Part shown: one piece after another, positions 47,210 to 55,111 of the stretch
Layout of the letters: each line of letters begins with the position of its first letter
Numbering within the stretch: position 1 is the first letter of the stretch
Assembly (NCBI GenBank): GCA_027026255.1
Contig: JALVOT010000006.1
Span: 1-64,000, forward strand
From: Caldifarciminota bacterium
Lineage (GTDB): Bacteria > Hydrothermota > Tepidihabitantia > SM23-42
DNA: 64,000 bases
Reading direction: 5' to 3'
The notes under the pieces: model-generated
The model's database searches: none
Seen by the model: only the letters and a program-made list of their open reading frames with translations
Told to the model about the DNA's origin: nothing
Translations under genes and position numbers: made by a program

Positions 47210-49041
47210 AACAGAACAGAATTGTGCTTGATAAAGAGCAGAAGAAAGCTGTCTATGCACCTATAGATCAGTCTTTAATTGTTCTTGCACCTCCAGGATG
47301 TGGAAAGACCTTAATTATGGCAAAACGAATAGAATGCCTAATTAAAATAGGTGCCATTACGCCCCCATTTAAAATTTTAGGATTAACCTTCACTAATGCT
47401 GCTGCAAATGAGATGAAAGATAGGGTAACAAGTGAAGTTCCTGAAGCAGAAGGCATTGTTTATATTACAAACTTTCATTCTTTCTCTTATTCTGTGTTAA
47501 GGGCATATGGTAATGTTGTTGATATATCAAGAAAATTTACTGTGATAGGTGAAATTGAGAAAGAGGATTTCCTATTAAGGATTTTCAGTAAATATGAAAA
47601 AAGCATTAAAGAGATTACTGAGCTTCCTCCAGAAGATAGATGGAAACAACTTCAAAATAACGAAATTTGGAATAGGTATAAGGATTGGAATATAGAAAGA
47701 CTTTTAAAAAGTAATAAGGTATATATGGATGGTGAATATGATGAATTATTTGAAAAGATAAAGAAAGAATATCAAATTGAGTTAGGCAAAAACGATTATT
47801 TGGATTTTGACCATATTCTTTGGTACACTTATAACCTTTTAAAGAATAATTCCTCAATCCTTGAATACTATCGCGCTACTTTTAGATACGTTTTAGTAGA
47901 TGAATTTCAGGATACTAATTCATTACAATTTAGAATACTTTCTCTACTAACCTCTAATTATCAGGATTCTACAAGATACCCACCTGCAAAAGTATTTATT
48001 TTAGCTGACCCAGATCAAGCTATATATGAATTTCAAGGAGCAACACCTGAGAACATTAAGGTAGCTAAGAAAATTTTCCGCTGTGAAGTGATAGAACTAT
48101 ATAAAGACTATAGATTTTCTTCAGAGGGAATAAAATTGCTAAAAAATGCTATTTCGTCTTATATACGAAATGGATATATTAGTGATATTACAATAAGCTC
48201 AACGAATGATAAACCCAGTTTTGTTGCCTTAAATAGTATCGCCGAAGAAGCAAATTATATTTTGAATAAGGTTAAAAGATTCCAGAGTGATAATATCTCA
48301 CTCCATGAGATAGCCATTATTGCATTTCCTCAATATAGGTTAAACGAAGTAAAAAGATTACTCGATCAAGAGAACATTAATAATATTTTTGTTCCTGATT
48401 TTAGATCCGGGAATATTGAGAGAAATTATAGAAAGTTATTTAAAGGCATTAGTAATATTGCAAAGAAAAAATCCAGTGGTTATCTATACTCTGCTTTTGA
48501 AGGAGTATGTGAAAAAGAGAATTTTGATATAGAAAATGATGAGGTACTTAAGATACTATGGAAAGTGGCTAAAAGCTATGACGGAGACCAGTTCAAGGCA
48601 AAATCCCTTTGGGAAAAGAATCAAATGTTTGTAAATGAGGTACTTTTAGAGATTAACTGGGGTGAAGTGCTAAGAGAAAGAGTCAAAAATAAAGTATTTC
48701 TTTCAACAATTCATGGTGTAAAAGGTTTGCAATTCGAAGTCATTATAATCTGTGGACTTGAACAGTATTCTTTCCCTAATTGGCGTATTTGCAATCCGTG
48801 CTATAGGAATTCTATAAAACCTGACTACCTTAAAAAAGAATTGGTTAAGAATTTAAAAATATTTTACGTTGGTATCTCACGAGCAAAAAAATATCTATAT
48901 ATGACAAGTTCTTTAAGCAGCAATTATGGGAGTTATAGACCTGTGACATGCATATTGGAGCCCTTTGCAGAAATGCTCGATTTAAATTTAAACAATGGTA
49001 GATTCTGTCCCAATTCGCGTGTCTTATATGGAGGAAAGTAA
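47206..49041 (+). CDS. Gabija-like GajB: UvrD/Rep-family helicase
   Basis: This 611-residue superfamily 1A helicase starts with GTG, overlapping the OLD gene (GTGA). Motifs in order are Walker A LAPPGCGKTLIMAKRI (about 27), VLVDEFQDTNSLQF (about 228), ADPDQAIYEFQGA, STIHGVKGLQFEVIII and YVGISRAKKYLYM. It pairs with the upstream OLD nuclease to form a Gabija-like module. Codon use is strongly AT-rich compared with the neighbouring hsdM, so the pair may have been inserted separately. Confidence 0.82.
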   Translation: MKQNRIVLDKEQKKAVYAPIDQSLIVLAPPGCGKTLIMAKRIECLIKIGAITPPFKILGLTFTNAAANEMKDRVTSEVPEAEGIVYITNFHSFSYSVLRAYGNVVDISRKFTVIGEIEKEDFLLRIFSKYEKSIKEITELPPEDRWKQLQNNEIWNRYKDWNIERLLKSNKVYMDGEYDELFEKIKKEYQIELGKNDYLDFDHILWYTYNLLKNNSSILEYYRATFRYVLVDEFQDTNSLQFRILSLLTSNYQDSTRYPPAKVFILADPDQAIYEFQGATPENIKVAKKIFRCEVIELYKDYRFSSEGIKLLKNAISSYIRNGYISDITISSTNDKPSFVALNSIAEEANYILNKVKRFQSDNISLHEIAIIAFPQYRLNEVKRLLDQENINNIFVPDFRSGNIERNYRKLFKGISNIAKKKSSGYLYSAFEGVCEKENFDIENDEVLKILWKVAKSYDGDQFKAKSLWEKNQMFVNEVLLEINWGEVLRERVKNKVFLSTIHGVKGLQFEVIIICGLEQYSFPNWRICNPCYRNSIKPDYLKKELVKNLKIFYVGISRAKKYLYMTSSLSSNYGSYRPVTCILEPFAEMLDLNLNNGRFCPNSRVLYGGK

Positions 49042-49043
49042 TT

Positions 49044-50552
49044 ATGTCTAAACAGAATCCTCATAAAATCACTACTCCACAGTCGCTGAATACCTATATT
49101 AAAGGTATCTGCGATATTATGCGACGCTCGGGTAGGGCTGGTGCCCTTCAGTATGTTCCTGAACTTACTTGGATGCTCTTCCTCCGCATCCTTGATGAAC
49201 GAGAGGAGAAGGAGGCTGAACAAGCAAAGGCAGTTGGGGTTGAGTCCAGATTTTCGTTGAGTTATCCCTATCGTTGGCGGGACTGGGCTGCGCCAGATGG
49301 AAAAAAACGAAAAGAACTTCAGGAAGGAACTTTGGGCGGATTTATGAGTTTTGTTAATGGTGAACTCATACCTTACCTCAGAAGCCTTAAAGATAGACCA
49401 GGTGTTTCCCCTCGTCAGAAGGTTATTAGCCAAGTCTTCTCAGCCATTGAGAGAACAGGTATAGATACTGAACGCAATCTTCTGGATATTCTGGATAAGA
49501 TTCACAACCTTTCCCTCGAAGAGGTTGATGAAACTCACATGTTCCCTATTTCTCAGGTTTATGAAGGGCTACTTCAGGAGATGGGCGAGAAGAACAATGA
49601 CGGTGGACAGTTCTTCACGCCAAGAGAAGTAATCAGGGTGATGGTAAAGGTGATTGACCCCGAAATCGGTGAAACAGTCTATGACCCCTGCTGTGGAACC
49701 GGAGGATTTCTGGCTCAGGCATATCAACATATGAAACAGAAGGTGAAAACAGCGGATGATATTACGGTCCTCAAAACTAGAACCTTTTATGGAAGGGAGA
49801 AAGAAAATCTGATTTATCCAATTGTCCTGGCAAATCTTGTCCTCCAAGAGATAGATGAGCCACATATCTGGCATGGGAATACGCTGACAGAGATGGAGGT
49901 TTATGGAGGGCTCTTCTCAGGTGCACCAGCACTTTTTGATGTCGTACTTACAAATCCTCCCTTCGGCGGTAAAGAGAGAAAGGATGCCCAGACCCGTTTT
50001 GCCTATAAGACCAGGGCTACCCAGGTTCTGTTCCTCCAGCATGTGATAGATAGCCTAAAAGAAGGTGGAAGATGTGGTATTGTGATGGATGAGGGTGTTC
50101 TCTTTCGAACAAATGAGAAGGCTTTTGTCCAGACCAAGCGTAAACTTCTAAATGAGTGTAACCTGTGGTGTATCGTCAGCCTTCCACCGAAGGTCTTTGT
50201 GAATGCCGGGGCGGCAAGCAAGACCAACCTTCTATTTTTCACCAAAGGAAAGACAACAAAAGAGATCTGGTATTATGACCTATCTGATCTACATATAACC
50301 AAAAAGCAACCTCTAACCCTAAAACACTTTGAGGAATTCTTCAAGTTGTTTCCCAAAAGGACAATAAGCAAGCGTTCCTGGAAGGTATCAATAGAAGAGA
50401 TTGAGGCCAAAAATTTCGATCTCAAAGCTGTCAATCCTAATCGAAAGGAACAAGAAGATAAAAGGACACCCAAAGACCTGATCCAGATTATCGAAAAAGA
50501 ATCAGCAGAAATCGCGAAGGTTTTGAAAACCTTGAAAGATAAGGGGCTATAA
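49044..50552 (+). CDS. hsdM: Type I restriction-modification DNA methyltransferase
   Basis: This 502-residue protein has the N-terminal helical HsdM domain (about 10-130), SAM motif I YDPCCGTGGFLAQAYQHM (about 213-230) and motif IV LTNPPFGGKER (about 307-317). It is an N6-adenine methyltransferase. HsdM together with HsdS protects host DNA. It begins 2 bases after the helicase gene, so the Gabija-like pair lies inside the hsd operon. Confidence 0.95.
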   Translation: MSKQNPHKITTPQSLNTYIKGICDIMRRSGRAGALQYVPELTWMLFLRILDEREEKEAEQAKAVGVESRFSLSYPYRWRDWAAPDGKKRKELQEGTLGGFMSFVNGELIPYLRSLKDRPGVSPRQKVISQVFSAIERTGIDTERNLLDILDKIHNLSLEEVDETHMFPISQVYEGLLQEMGEKNNDGGQFFTPREVIRVMVKVIDPEIGETVYDPCCGTGGFLAQAYQHMKQKVKTADDITVLKTRTFYGREKENLIYPIVLANLVLQEIDEPHIWHGNTLTEMEVYGGLFSGAPALFDVVLTNPPFGGKERKDAQTRFAYKTRATQVLFLQHVIDSLKEGGRCGIVMDEGVLFRTNEKAFVQTKRKLLNECNLWCIVSLPPKVFVNAGAASKTNLLFFTKGKTTKEIWYYDLSDLHITKKQPLTLKHFEEFFKLFPKRTISKRSWKVSIEEIEAKNFDLKAVNPNRKEQEDKRTPKDLIQIIEKESAEIAKVLKTLKDKGL

Positions 50553-50619
50553 ATGTGACACAGGAGGTAAATGATGGCAGTGTGGTTAGTAAAAGAAAAA
50601 ACATTAAAAAGGAGGAATA

Positions 50620-50964
50620 ATGGAAGAAGATAGATTACGAAGGCATAAAGAGGATTTCATTCGTGCCATACATACAAAGAAAAAAATTCGTATAAAGTTT
50701 TATTCTAAGGAGGATTCTGGTTCGTTGGAGCGTAAATGTGCTCCTATGGACTACGGTCCGAGCCGCCGTGCCAGAGAGCAAAAAGATAAGTTTCATCTAT
50801 GGGATTACGAAAGTGATACTGGTGCACATACATTGAGCTTGAATCCCGAACAGATTCAAGAACTCGAAGTATTGGATGAGTCGTTTGATCCAGGCGAATT
50901 CGTAACTTGGAACACCAAAGAGAAACCGTGGTTTATTTCTAGAAATTGGGGGATCTATTCATAG
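50620..50964 (+). CDS. Small WYL-like protein, unknown
   Basis: This 114-residue protein is preceded by AAGGAGGAAT. The sequence (KKKIRIKFYSKEDSGSLERK, then a proline-rich loop and HLWDYESDTGAHTLSLNPEQ, then IQELEVLDESFDPGEF) follows the strand pattern of a WYL domain without its DNA-binding domain. It could bind a ligand to control the neighbouring restriction genes; this is inference. A 20-codon frame just upstream (MMAVWLVKEKTLKRRNNGRR) may be the stub of a lost nuclease gene. Confidence 0.5.
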   Translation: MEEDRLRRHKEDFIRAIHTKKKIRIKFYSKEDSGSLERKCAPMDYGPSRRAREQKDKFHLWDYESDTGAHTLSLNPEQIQELEVLDESFDPGEFVTWNTKEKPWFISRNWGIYS

Positions 50965-50987
50965 TAAACCATGGAAGTGTACGATAA

Positions 50988-51004
50988 TCAAATCTCGACA
51001 TTGG
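50988..51004 (+). repeat. 17-bp repeat, copy 1
   Basis: TCAAATCTCGACATTGG occurs here and again at 51943-51959 on the same strand. It resembles the TCAAATCTTCGCAT start of the boundary repeats further downstream. It lies between the small WYL-like gene and a nuclease-like gene. Confidence 0.7.
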
Positions 51005-51059
51005 GCGAAATGGATGGTGGAGGCGTTCACCGTTTTATTGAAAAAAAAGGAGGTTTAAT

Positions 51060-51779
51060 ATGTTATCAATATGTGATAACCCTATAGTACAAAATATATT
51101 TAAAAATTCACCAGAACTTAAGATTCAGATACCGTGTCCTCGATTAAATTGGGGAAAAAGAAAAGAGTGCAGTGTAGGTAAAAATCAATGTGCTTTCCCA
51201 AATTACTATTTATCTCTACAACCTGACGATGATGATAGCAAAAATATAATACAAAAAAAATCAAAATTATTAGACGATATAAAAGAAATATATAAAAACC
51301 TTAGCGGTCGTAGAAACCCACATACTAACAAAGTTGAAAACTGGATATCTGAAGTGATAGATGAAGAGATAAAAAATTTGAAGAAAGCGGATACCAGAAG
51401 TATAACAATAAATTTAGGCGATACTAAGCTGAAAGTTGGCGTTGACTGTTTATTTTATACAGAAAAATCACAAAAATTGGTAATGATAGAATTTAAAGGC
51501 GCTTTTGCAGATTCTAATAGCGTTCGTAGTGCGATACTTAATGCGGTATTAGTGGCAGAATGTAGTGAGATAAGTCAGCCATTTGCAGGTTACACAGTGC
51601 ATTATTACTATGTGGGTAATTTCTGGGGAGATATAGATATTCTTATGCAACAGTACAAGAATAGCAATGTTGTTAAACCATTAATGCAATGGGCAAAAGA
51701 AAAGGGATATTTTGCTGATGTCTATGGTTTAAAGAGTATTCAGGGATTAATAAAAGATATCGAGAGTAAACTAAAATAA
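51060..51779 (+). CDS. Nuclease-like protein with D...ExK motif, paralogue 1
   Basis: This 239-residue protein belongs to no family I recognise. It shares an ordered set of motifs with the gene at 57246-57992: a Cys-rich N-terminus (CPR...C...C), YYLSLQP, NPHTNKVENWI, then GVDCLFYTEKSQKLVMIEFK with the following GAFADSNSVRSAILNA. Asp 129, Glu 144 and Lys 146 give a D-x14-ExK spacing typical of PD-(D/E)xK nucleases. AAGGAGG precedes the ATG. No partner gene overlaps it. Confidence 0.6.
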   Translation: MLSICDNPIVQNIFKNSPELKIQIPCPRLNWGKRKECSVGKNQCAFPNYYLSLQPDDDDSKNIIQKKSKLLDDIKEIYKNLSGRRNPHTNKVENWISEVIDEEIKNLKKADTRSITINLGDTKLKVGVDCLFYTEKSQKLVMIEFKGAFADSNSVRSAILNAVLVAECSEISQPFAGYTVHYYYVGNFWGDIDILMQQYKNSNVVKPLMQWAKEKGYFADVYGLKSIQGLIKDIESKLK

Positions 51780-51853
51780 GATCGATGTTTGCGGAAGAGG
51801 TTGGTTAACTATGAAAAATTATTTTCAATGATTGCTGATAAAGAGGAGATATA

Positions 51854-52006
51854 ATGAAAATACGGTCAAGCTCATTGATTCATTGGCTTGATGAACATTC
51901 AGGCGGTGTTATTGCAATTTTTACTGTGTACAAGGTATGGGGTCAAATCTCGACATTGGACAGAACGAGATGCGGGAGTGTCTATGTAAAAATTACAGTC
52001 AGTTAG
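51854..52006 (+). pseudogene. Probable remnant of a small membrane protein
   Basis: A 50-codon frame behind AGAGGAG starts MKIRSSSLIHWLDEHSGGVI and continues AIFTVYKV, the typical beginning of a short single-span membrane protein. The hydrophobic helix is cut after about 8 residues. From there the frame continues in the 17-bp repeat (51943-51959) and loses protein character. It appears to have been disrupted by the repeat. A short expressed peptide remains possible. Confidence 0.4.
51943..51959 (+). repeat. 17-bp repeat, copy 2
   Basis: This is an exact copy of the sequence at 50988-51004, here preceded by GGGG and followed by ACAGAAC. GGGGTCAAATCTCGACATT-type strings are often seen beside REP-associated transposase genes, but no transposase is present here. 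Confidence 0.65.
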
Positions 52007-52050
52007 GGGAAAACATAGATTTAACATCCGGTTAATCAAAGAGGTGATTT

Positions 52051-52587
52051 ATGAGTAATATTTTGAAAATATTATGTTTGATAATTTGTTTTCAAATATA
52101 CGGGTGGAGTAAGAATTTGTTAATCGGTATAAAAGGTGGTATCAATAGTGTACTTATACCACCTGCTTTACACGGCTGGGGTTTAACTTTCTCTGGTAAA
52201 CAGATGGGATTTGAAATTGATTACTGCATTAACTTTCTCCACTTAGGTACGGGTTTTACTTACCAATCAAATAGATTAGAAAAAACAGAATGGCAATTTA
52301 AAAGACTTCAATTAGACTACATACAGGTAGATTTAGTAATCATAGGAATTTCTTATTCTATATTATCTTTAAAAACTGGCTTAATTTTTCAAAAAGGACT
52401 TTTTGATTTTGAATCGCCACTCAAAACTGCCGTGATGACATTTATTGAATCAGAAATTCGACCAAGAATTATAAGGAGTTTTGGAATACTATTTGCATAC
52501 AGGCCTGTTTTTCATTTTAATTCTGAAGAGCGGTTTATAGATTACTATGGGGGATATTTATCATTTGGTTTAAATTATACATTTTAG
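52051..52587 (+). CDS. Outer-membrane beta-barrel protein
   Basis: This 178-residue protein has a signal peptide (MSNILKILCLIICFQIYGWS), then alternating strands (NLLIGIKGGINSVLIPP, GFEIDYCINFLHLGTGFTYQ, LSLKTGLIFQKGLF). It ends GGYLSFGLNYTF with the C-terminal Phe expected by the BAM complex. It is a porin-like or OmpA-barrel type protein of unknown role. It is odd to find it alone among defence genes. The ribosome-binding site is AGAGGTGAT. Confidence 0.6.
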   Translation: MSNILKILCLIICFQIYGWSKNLLIGIKGGINSVLIPPALHGWGLTFSGKQMGFEIDYCINFLHLGTGFTYQSNRLEKTEWQFKRLQLDYIQVDLVIIGISYSILSLKTGLIFQKGLFDFESPLKTAVMTFIESEIRPRIIRSFGILFAYRPVFHFNSEERFIDYYGGYLSFGLNYTF

Positions 52588-52599
52588 GCCGCCCTGGGC

Positions 52600-52845
52600 T
52601 CAAATAAATTTTTGCATGTAAGTTAATATTTTGGAATACAGAGAATAAGGCTTGATCCTAAAATTCGATATCTTGACAATTTATAGATTGAGATTATAAT
52701 GGATTAATAATATTAAAACTTATTAATGCCTAATGGCCACCAAATAGGCCAGTAAAGTTACTGATAGGAGATGAATATGATGAGATTTAATGGTAATCTG
52801 ATTTACAAACTCTACGGCTTGTCAGATGAGGAGATAAAAATTGTA
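52600..52845 (+). repeat. Promoter/small-ORF module, copy 1
   Basis: This ~246-base segment is similar along its whole length to 58015-58259. Shared in order are TCAAAT...CATGTAAGTTAAT, AGAGAATAAG, CTTGACAATTTATAGATT with a -10 box, TTAAAACTTATTAAT and ATGGCCACCAAATAGGCCAG plus TAAAGT (perfect, with a TGGCC/GGCCA hairpin at 52734-52751). A small ORF with matching residues follows. It occupies the gap between the barrel gene and the AIPR gene. Confidence 0.85.
52673..52700 (+). promoter_or_regulatory. Promoter of the small ORF-AIPR operon
   Basis: TTGACA (52673-52678), a 16-base spacer and TATAAT (52695-52700). Both boxes are perfect and conserved in the second module copy (TATACT there). A conserved hairpin follows about 35 bases downstream. 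Confidence 0.8.
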
Positions 52846-52869
52846 GGGTGGTATTTAAAATTAAAATAA
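52777..52869 (+). CDS. Small ORF with IYKLYGLSDEEIKIV motif
   Basis: This 30-residue frame starts at ATG 52777, 6 bases after GGAG, and ends 10 bases before the AIPR gene. The peptide core NLIYKLYGLSDEEIKIVGW is related to the small ORF at 58191-58307 (FYNKVYDLTKEEMKIVKE) and to a fragment at 54973-55056. Similar motifs (I-D-x-L-V-Y-E-L-Y-G-L-T-E-E-E-I) end many type IIG/Eco57I-like restriction-methylases. It could be a real leader peptide or control peptide, or a fragment that kept a promoter. Confidence 0.45.
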   Translation: MMRFNGNLIYKLYGLSDEEIKIVGWYLKLK

Positions 52870-52879
52870 GGAGGAAAAT

Positions 52880-54949
52880 ATGGCAAATATAGGATTTCAA
52901 AAAAGATTAAAATCTGAAATTGAAAAGATATCACAAGAGTTTGGTTGTCAATTAAATATTGCTTTCATTCGTTCAATATTAGAAGCAATCTTTAATATGC
53001 ATGAGTTCGAAATCGATGAGGCTATTACTGACGGAGGGATGGATAAGGGGATAGATGCGATATTTGAACAAGAGAATGAAGAGGGTGAAAATATTTTATA
53101 TGTAGTTCAATCAAAATATTTTAATCAAAATTACGATAAGACAATAGATGAAAACTCAAAAAATTTAATAATTCATGCTGTTGAGAACTATATTTTAGGA
53201 GATTATCCATTAAATAATTTGAATAAAATATTGAGAAAAAAAGTAGAAAATTATAGAAATAGATTAGTTGAAGGAGAAATTGATAGCATAAGTATTGTTT
53301 TTACTACTAATGGACAAAGGCCAGGTGATAATATTATCTCAGAATTGGAAAAATTTAAAGAAGATAATCCTCAAATTGTCTATGAAATATATGCTGAGGA
53401 TGATTTATCTGCATTATTTATACCGCCGTCAGCCAGAATGGTGAAAAAAATCGAACTCAAAATTATAAAAGAAATTGGTAGCGGTGATAAAACTTTTCTA
53501 AATATGCCAGATATAGATGTAATGAGCGGTAAAATGATCCGAGTTGATGTATATGAATTAGCAAAAGTAATAGAAAAAAATCCGAACATTTTTAATGCCA
53601 ATGTTCGGGCCTATCAGTCGATAAGGCATAAGGTCAATAAACAAATTGCTGAAACTTTAAGAGATCCTGAGCAGTTGAAACAGTTTATTTATCTGAATAA
53701 TGGAATTACTCTATTATGTGACGATTTTGAAGTTAAGCCTGGCAACGTAATTATTAAGTTAAAAAATCCTTCAATAATTAATGGATGTCAAACAGGAAAT
53801 ACTATTTTTGAAGTATACAAAGAAGGGAAAATACAACCCAACTGCGGATTTGTTTTGGTGAGAATAATAAAGTCGAAGGACGTAGAAATTAAAAAAAGGA
53901 TAATTCTAGCTACCAATACTCAGATAGCCGTTAAAAGTAGAGATTTGATTAGTGAAGATAAAATCCAGAAGGAGTTAGAACAGCAATTTTTAAATTTGGG
54001 TTATTACTATGATCGTAAAAAAAATATGCATAGAGATAAACCAAAAAATAAAGTTATTGACTTAGAGAAAGCCGCACAAGCATATTTAGCTTTATATTTG
54101 GAAAAACCGGCAGAAGCCAAGAATAAAAAAAGTGAAATTTATAAAAGTTATTATGAACAAATTTTTAACAAAGATCTTACTGCTGAGCAATTATTGATCG
54201 CTTATAAATTATATTTGGATATTAATTCACGCGTTCGTGAATTAAGAAAAAATGTGTCTCCAAAAAGAAAAAGTGTCTTAGGTAATAGCATAATGCATTT
54301 ATTACCGCTATATAGAGAATGGATACTCAAGCCGGATAATATGGATTTGCCTGTGATAGAAAAGGATCTATCTCAAGTAATGTTTCCAAATAGTAAGATT
54401 GATAAGGTTATACGAAAAATGGAAAAGATAATAGGTATTTTATCCGAAAGAAGAGATTTCAATCCTCAATACTTCTTCAAAAGTGCCAATTCTTTAAATA
54501 AGATTAAAAATGACAGAACCGCAAAAGTAGATTATCAAATTCTTCTCACTAAAGAAAATAGGCGAAGATACAGGGATTTAAGATATTATAAGCCAGAAAA
54601 ATTTTCTGTTGATGGTAATACCTTTTTAAAAATAAAACATTGGAACGATCTTTTTGTATGGATGATGGATAAATATTCTGAACAATTTGATGTAACAGAA
54701 GGTAATATAAATTTCGTTGATTCGGGCTCTAGGGTGCTTCTGCTAAAAAATCCTGACACGGAGGAAAAAAAGATAAGGAAGCAAATTAAAAATGGATTAT
54801 GGCTGTTGACCAATTTTAGTTCTAAAAAAATAAGTGGATTTTGTTTTGAATTTGCTGAGAAATTAAATTTTGATTTATGCATAAGATTACGACCGACAAG
54901 ATTTAGGCTCCAAAAAAAATATAAAAAACAAAGAAGACACAAACATTGA
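52880..54949 (+). CDS. AIPR-family abortive-infection protein with N-terminal nuclease domain
   Basis: This 689-residue protein has a PD-(D/E)xK-like domain (GGMDKGIDAIFEQE at about 52-65 with Asp 59, then ILYVVQSKYF with Gln 77/Lys 79). The AIPR domain follows: LKQFIYLNNGITLLCDDFEV at about 270-290 and NPSIINGCQTGNTIFEVYKE at about 297-316. AIPR proteins are phage-defence factors, probably DNases. AAGGAGG lies upstream. Codon use is very AT-rich. Confidence 0.85.
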   Translation: MANIGFQKRLKSEIEKISQEFGCQLNIAFIRSILEAIFNMHEFEIDEAITDGGMDKGIDAIFEQENEEGENILYVVQSKYFNQNYDKTIDENSKNLIIHAVENYILGDYPLNNLNKILRKKVENYRNRLVEGEIDSISIVFTTNGQRPGDNIISELEKFKEDNPQIVYEIYAEDDLSALFIPPSARMVKKIELKIIKEIGSGDKTFLNMPDIDVMSGKMIRVDVYELAKVIEKNPNIFNANVRAYQSIRHKVNKQIAETLRDPEQLKQFIYLNNGITLLCDDFEVKPGNVIIKLKNPSIINGCQTGNTIFEVYKEGKIQPNCGFVLVRIIKSKDVEIKKRIILATNTQIAVKSRDLISEDKIQKELEQQFLNLGYYYDRKKNMHRDKPKNKVIDLEKAAQAYLALYLEKPAEAKNKKSEIYKSYYEQIFNKDLTAEQLLIAYKLYLDINSRVRELRKNVSPKRKSVLGNSIMHLLPLYREWILKPDNMDLPVIEKDLSQVMFPNSKIDKVIRKMEKIIGILSERRDFNPQYFFKSANSLNKIKNDRTAKVDYQILLTKENRRRYRDLRYYKPEKFSVDGNTFLKIKHWNDLFVWMMDKYSEQFDVTEGNINFVDSGSRVLLLKNPDTEEKKIRKQIKNGLWLLTNFSSKKISGFCFEFAEKLNFDLCIRLRPTRFRLQKKYKKQRRHKH

Positions 54950-54972
54950 TGTCAAAGAATACGAACACTAGA

Positions 54973-55056
54973 TTGATCAATTAATTTATGAACTTTATGG
55001 TTTGGTAGATGAAGAAATAAAAGTTGTGGAAGATGCTACTAGACAAAGTTATTAAA
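54973..55056 (+). pseudogene. Fragment of a type IIG-like restriction-methylase C-terminus
   Basis: After an in-frame TAG the sequence reads IDQLIYELYGLVDEEIKVVE, then DATRQSY and a stop. This is a near-match to the C-terminal end of Eco57I-like restriction-methylases, but the body of the gene is absent. It occupies most of the 162-base gap between the AIPR and reverse transcriptase genes and resembles the two small ORFs at 52777 and 58191. Confidence 0.55.
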
Positions 55057-55111
55057 ATGCATAAAAAACTCATCAATATAGGACGTATTACTATTTAACA
55101 AGAGAATAATT

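Noticed and set aside
50574-50640. Twenty-codon frame MMAVWLVKEK... as an independent gene
   Set aside because: It runs into the start of the WYL-like gene and looks at most like the stub of a lost nuclease gene.
50988-51959. Insertion sequence or REP-associated transposase
   Set aside because: The 17-bp repeats resemble such flanks, but no transposase gene or terminal inverted repeats were found.
54950-55111. Possible retron msr-msd RNA upstream of the reverse transcriptase
   Set aside because: The gap is mostly a fragment of a restriction-methylase C-terminus, has no long paired a1/a2 ends, and the RT lacks retron motifs (NAxxH, VTG).
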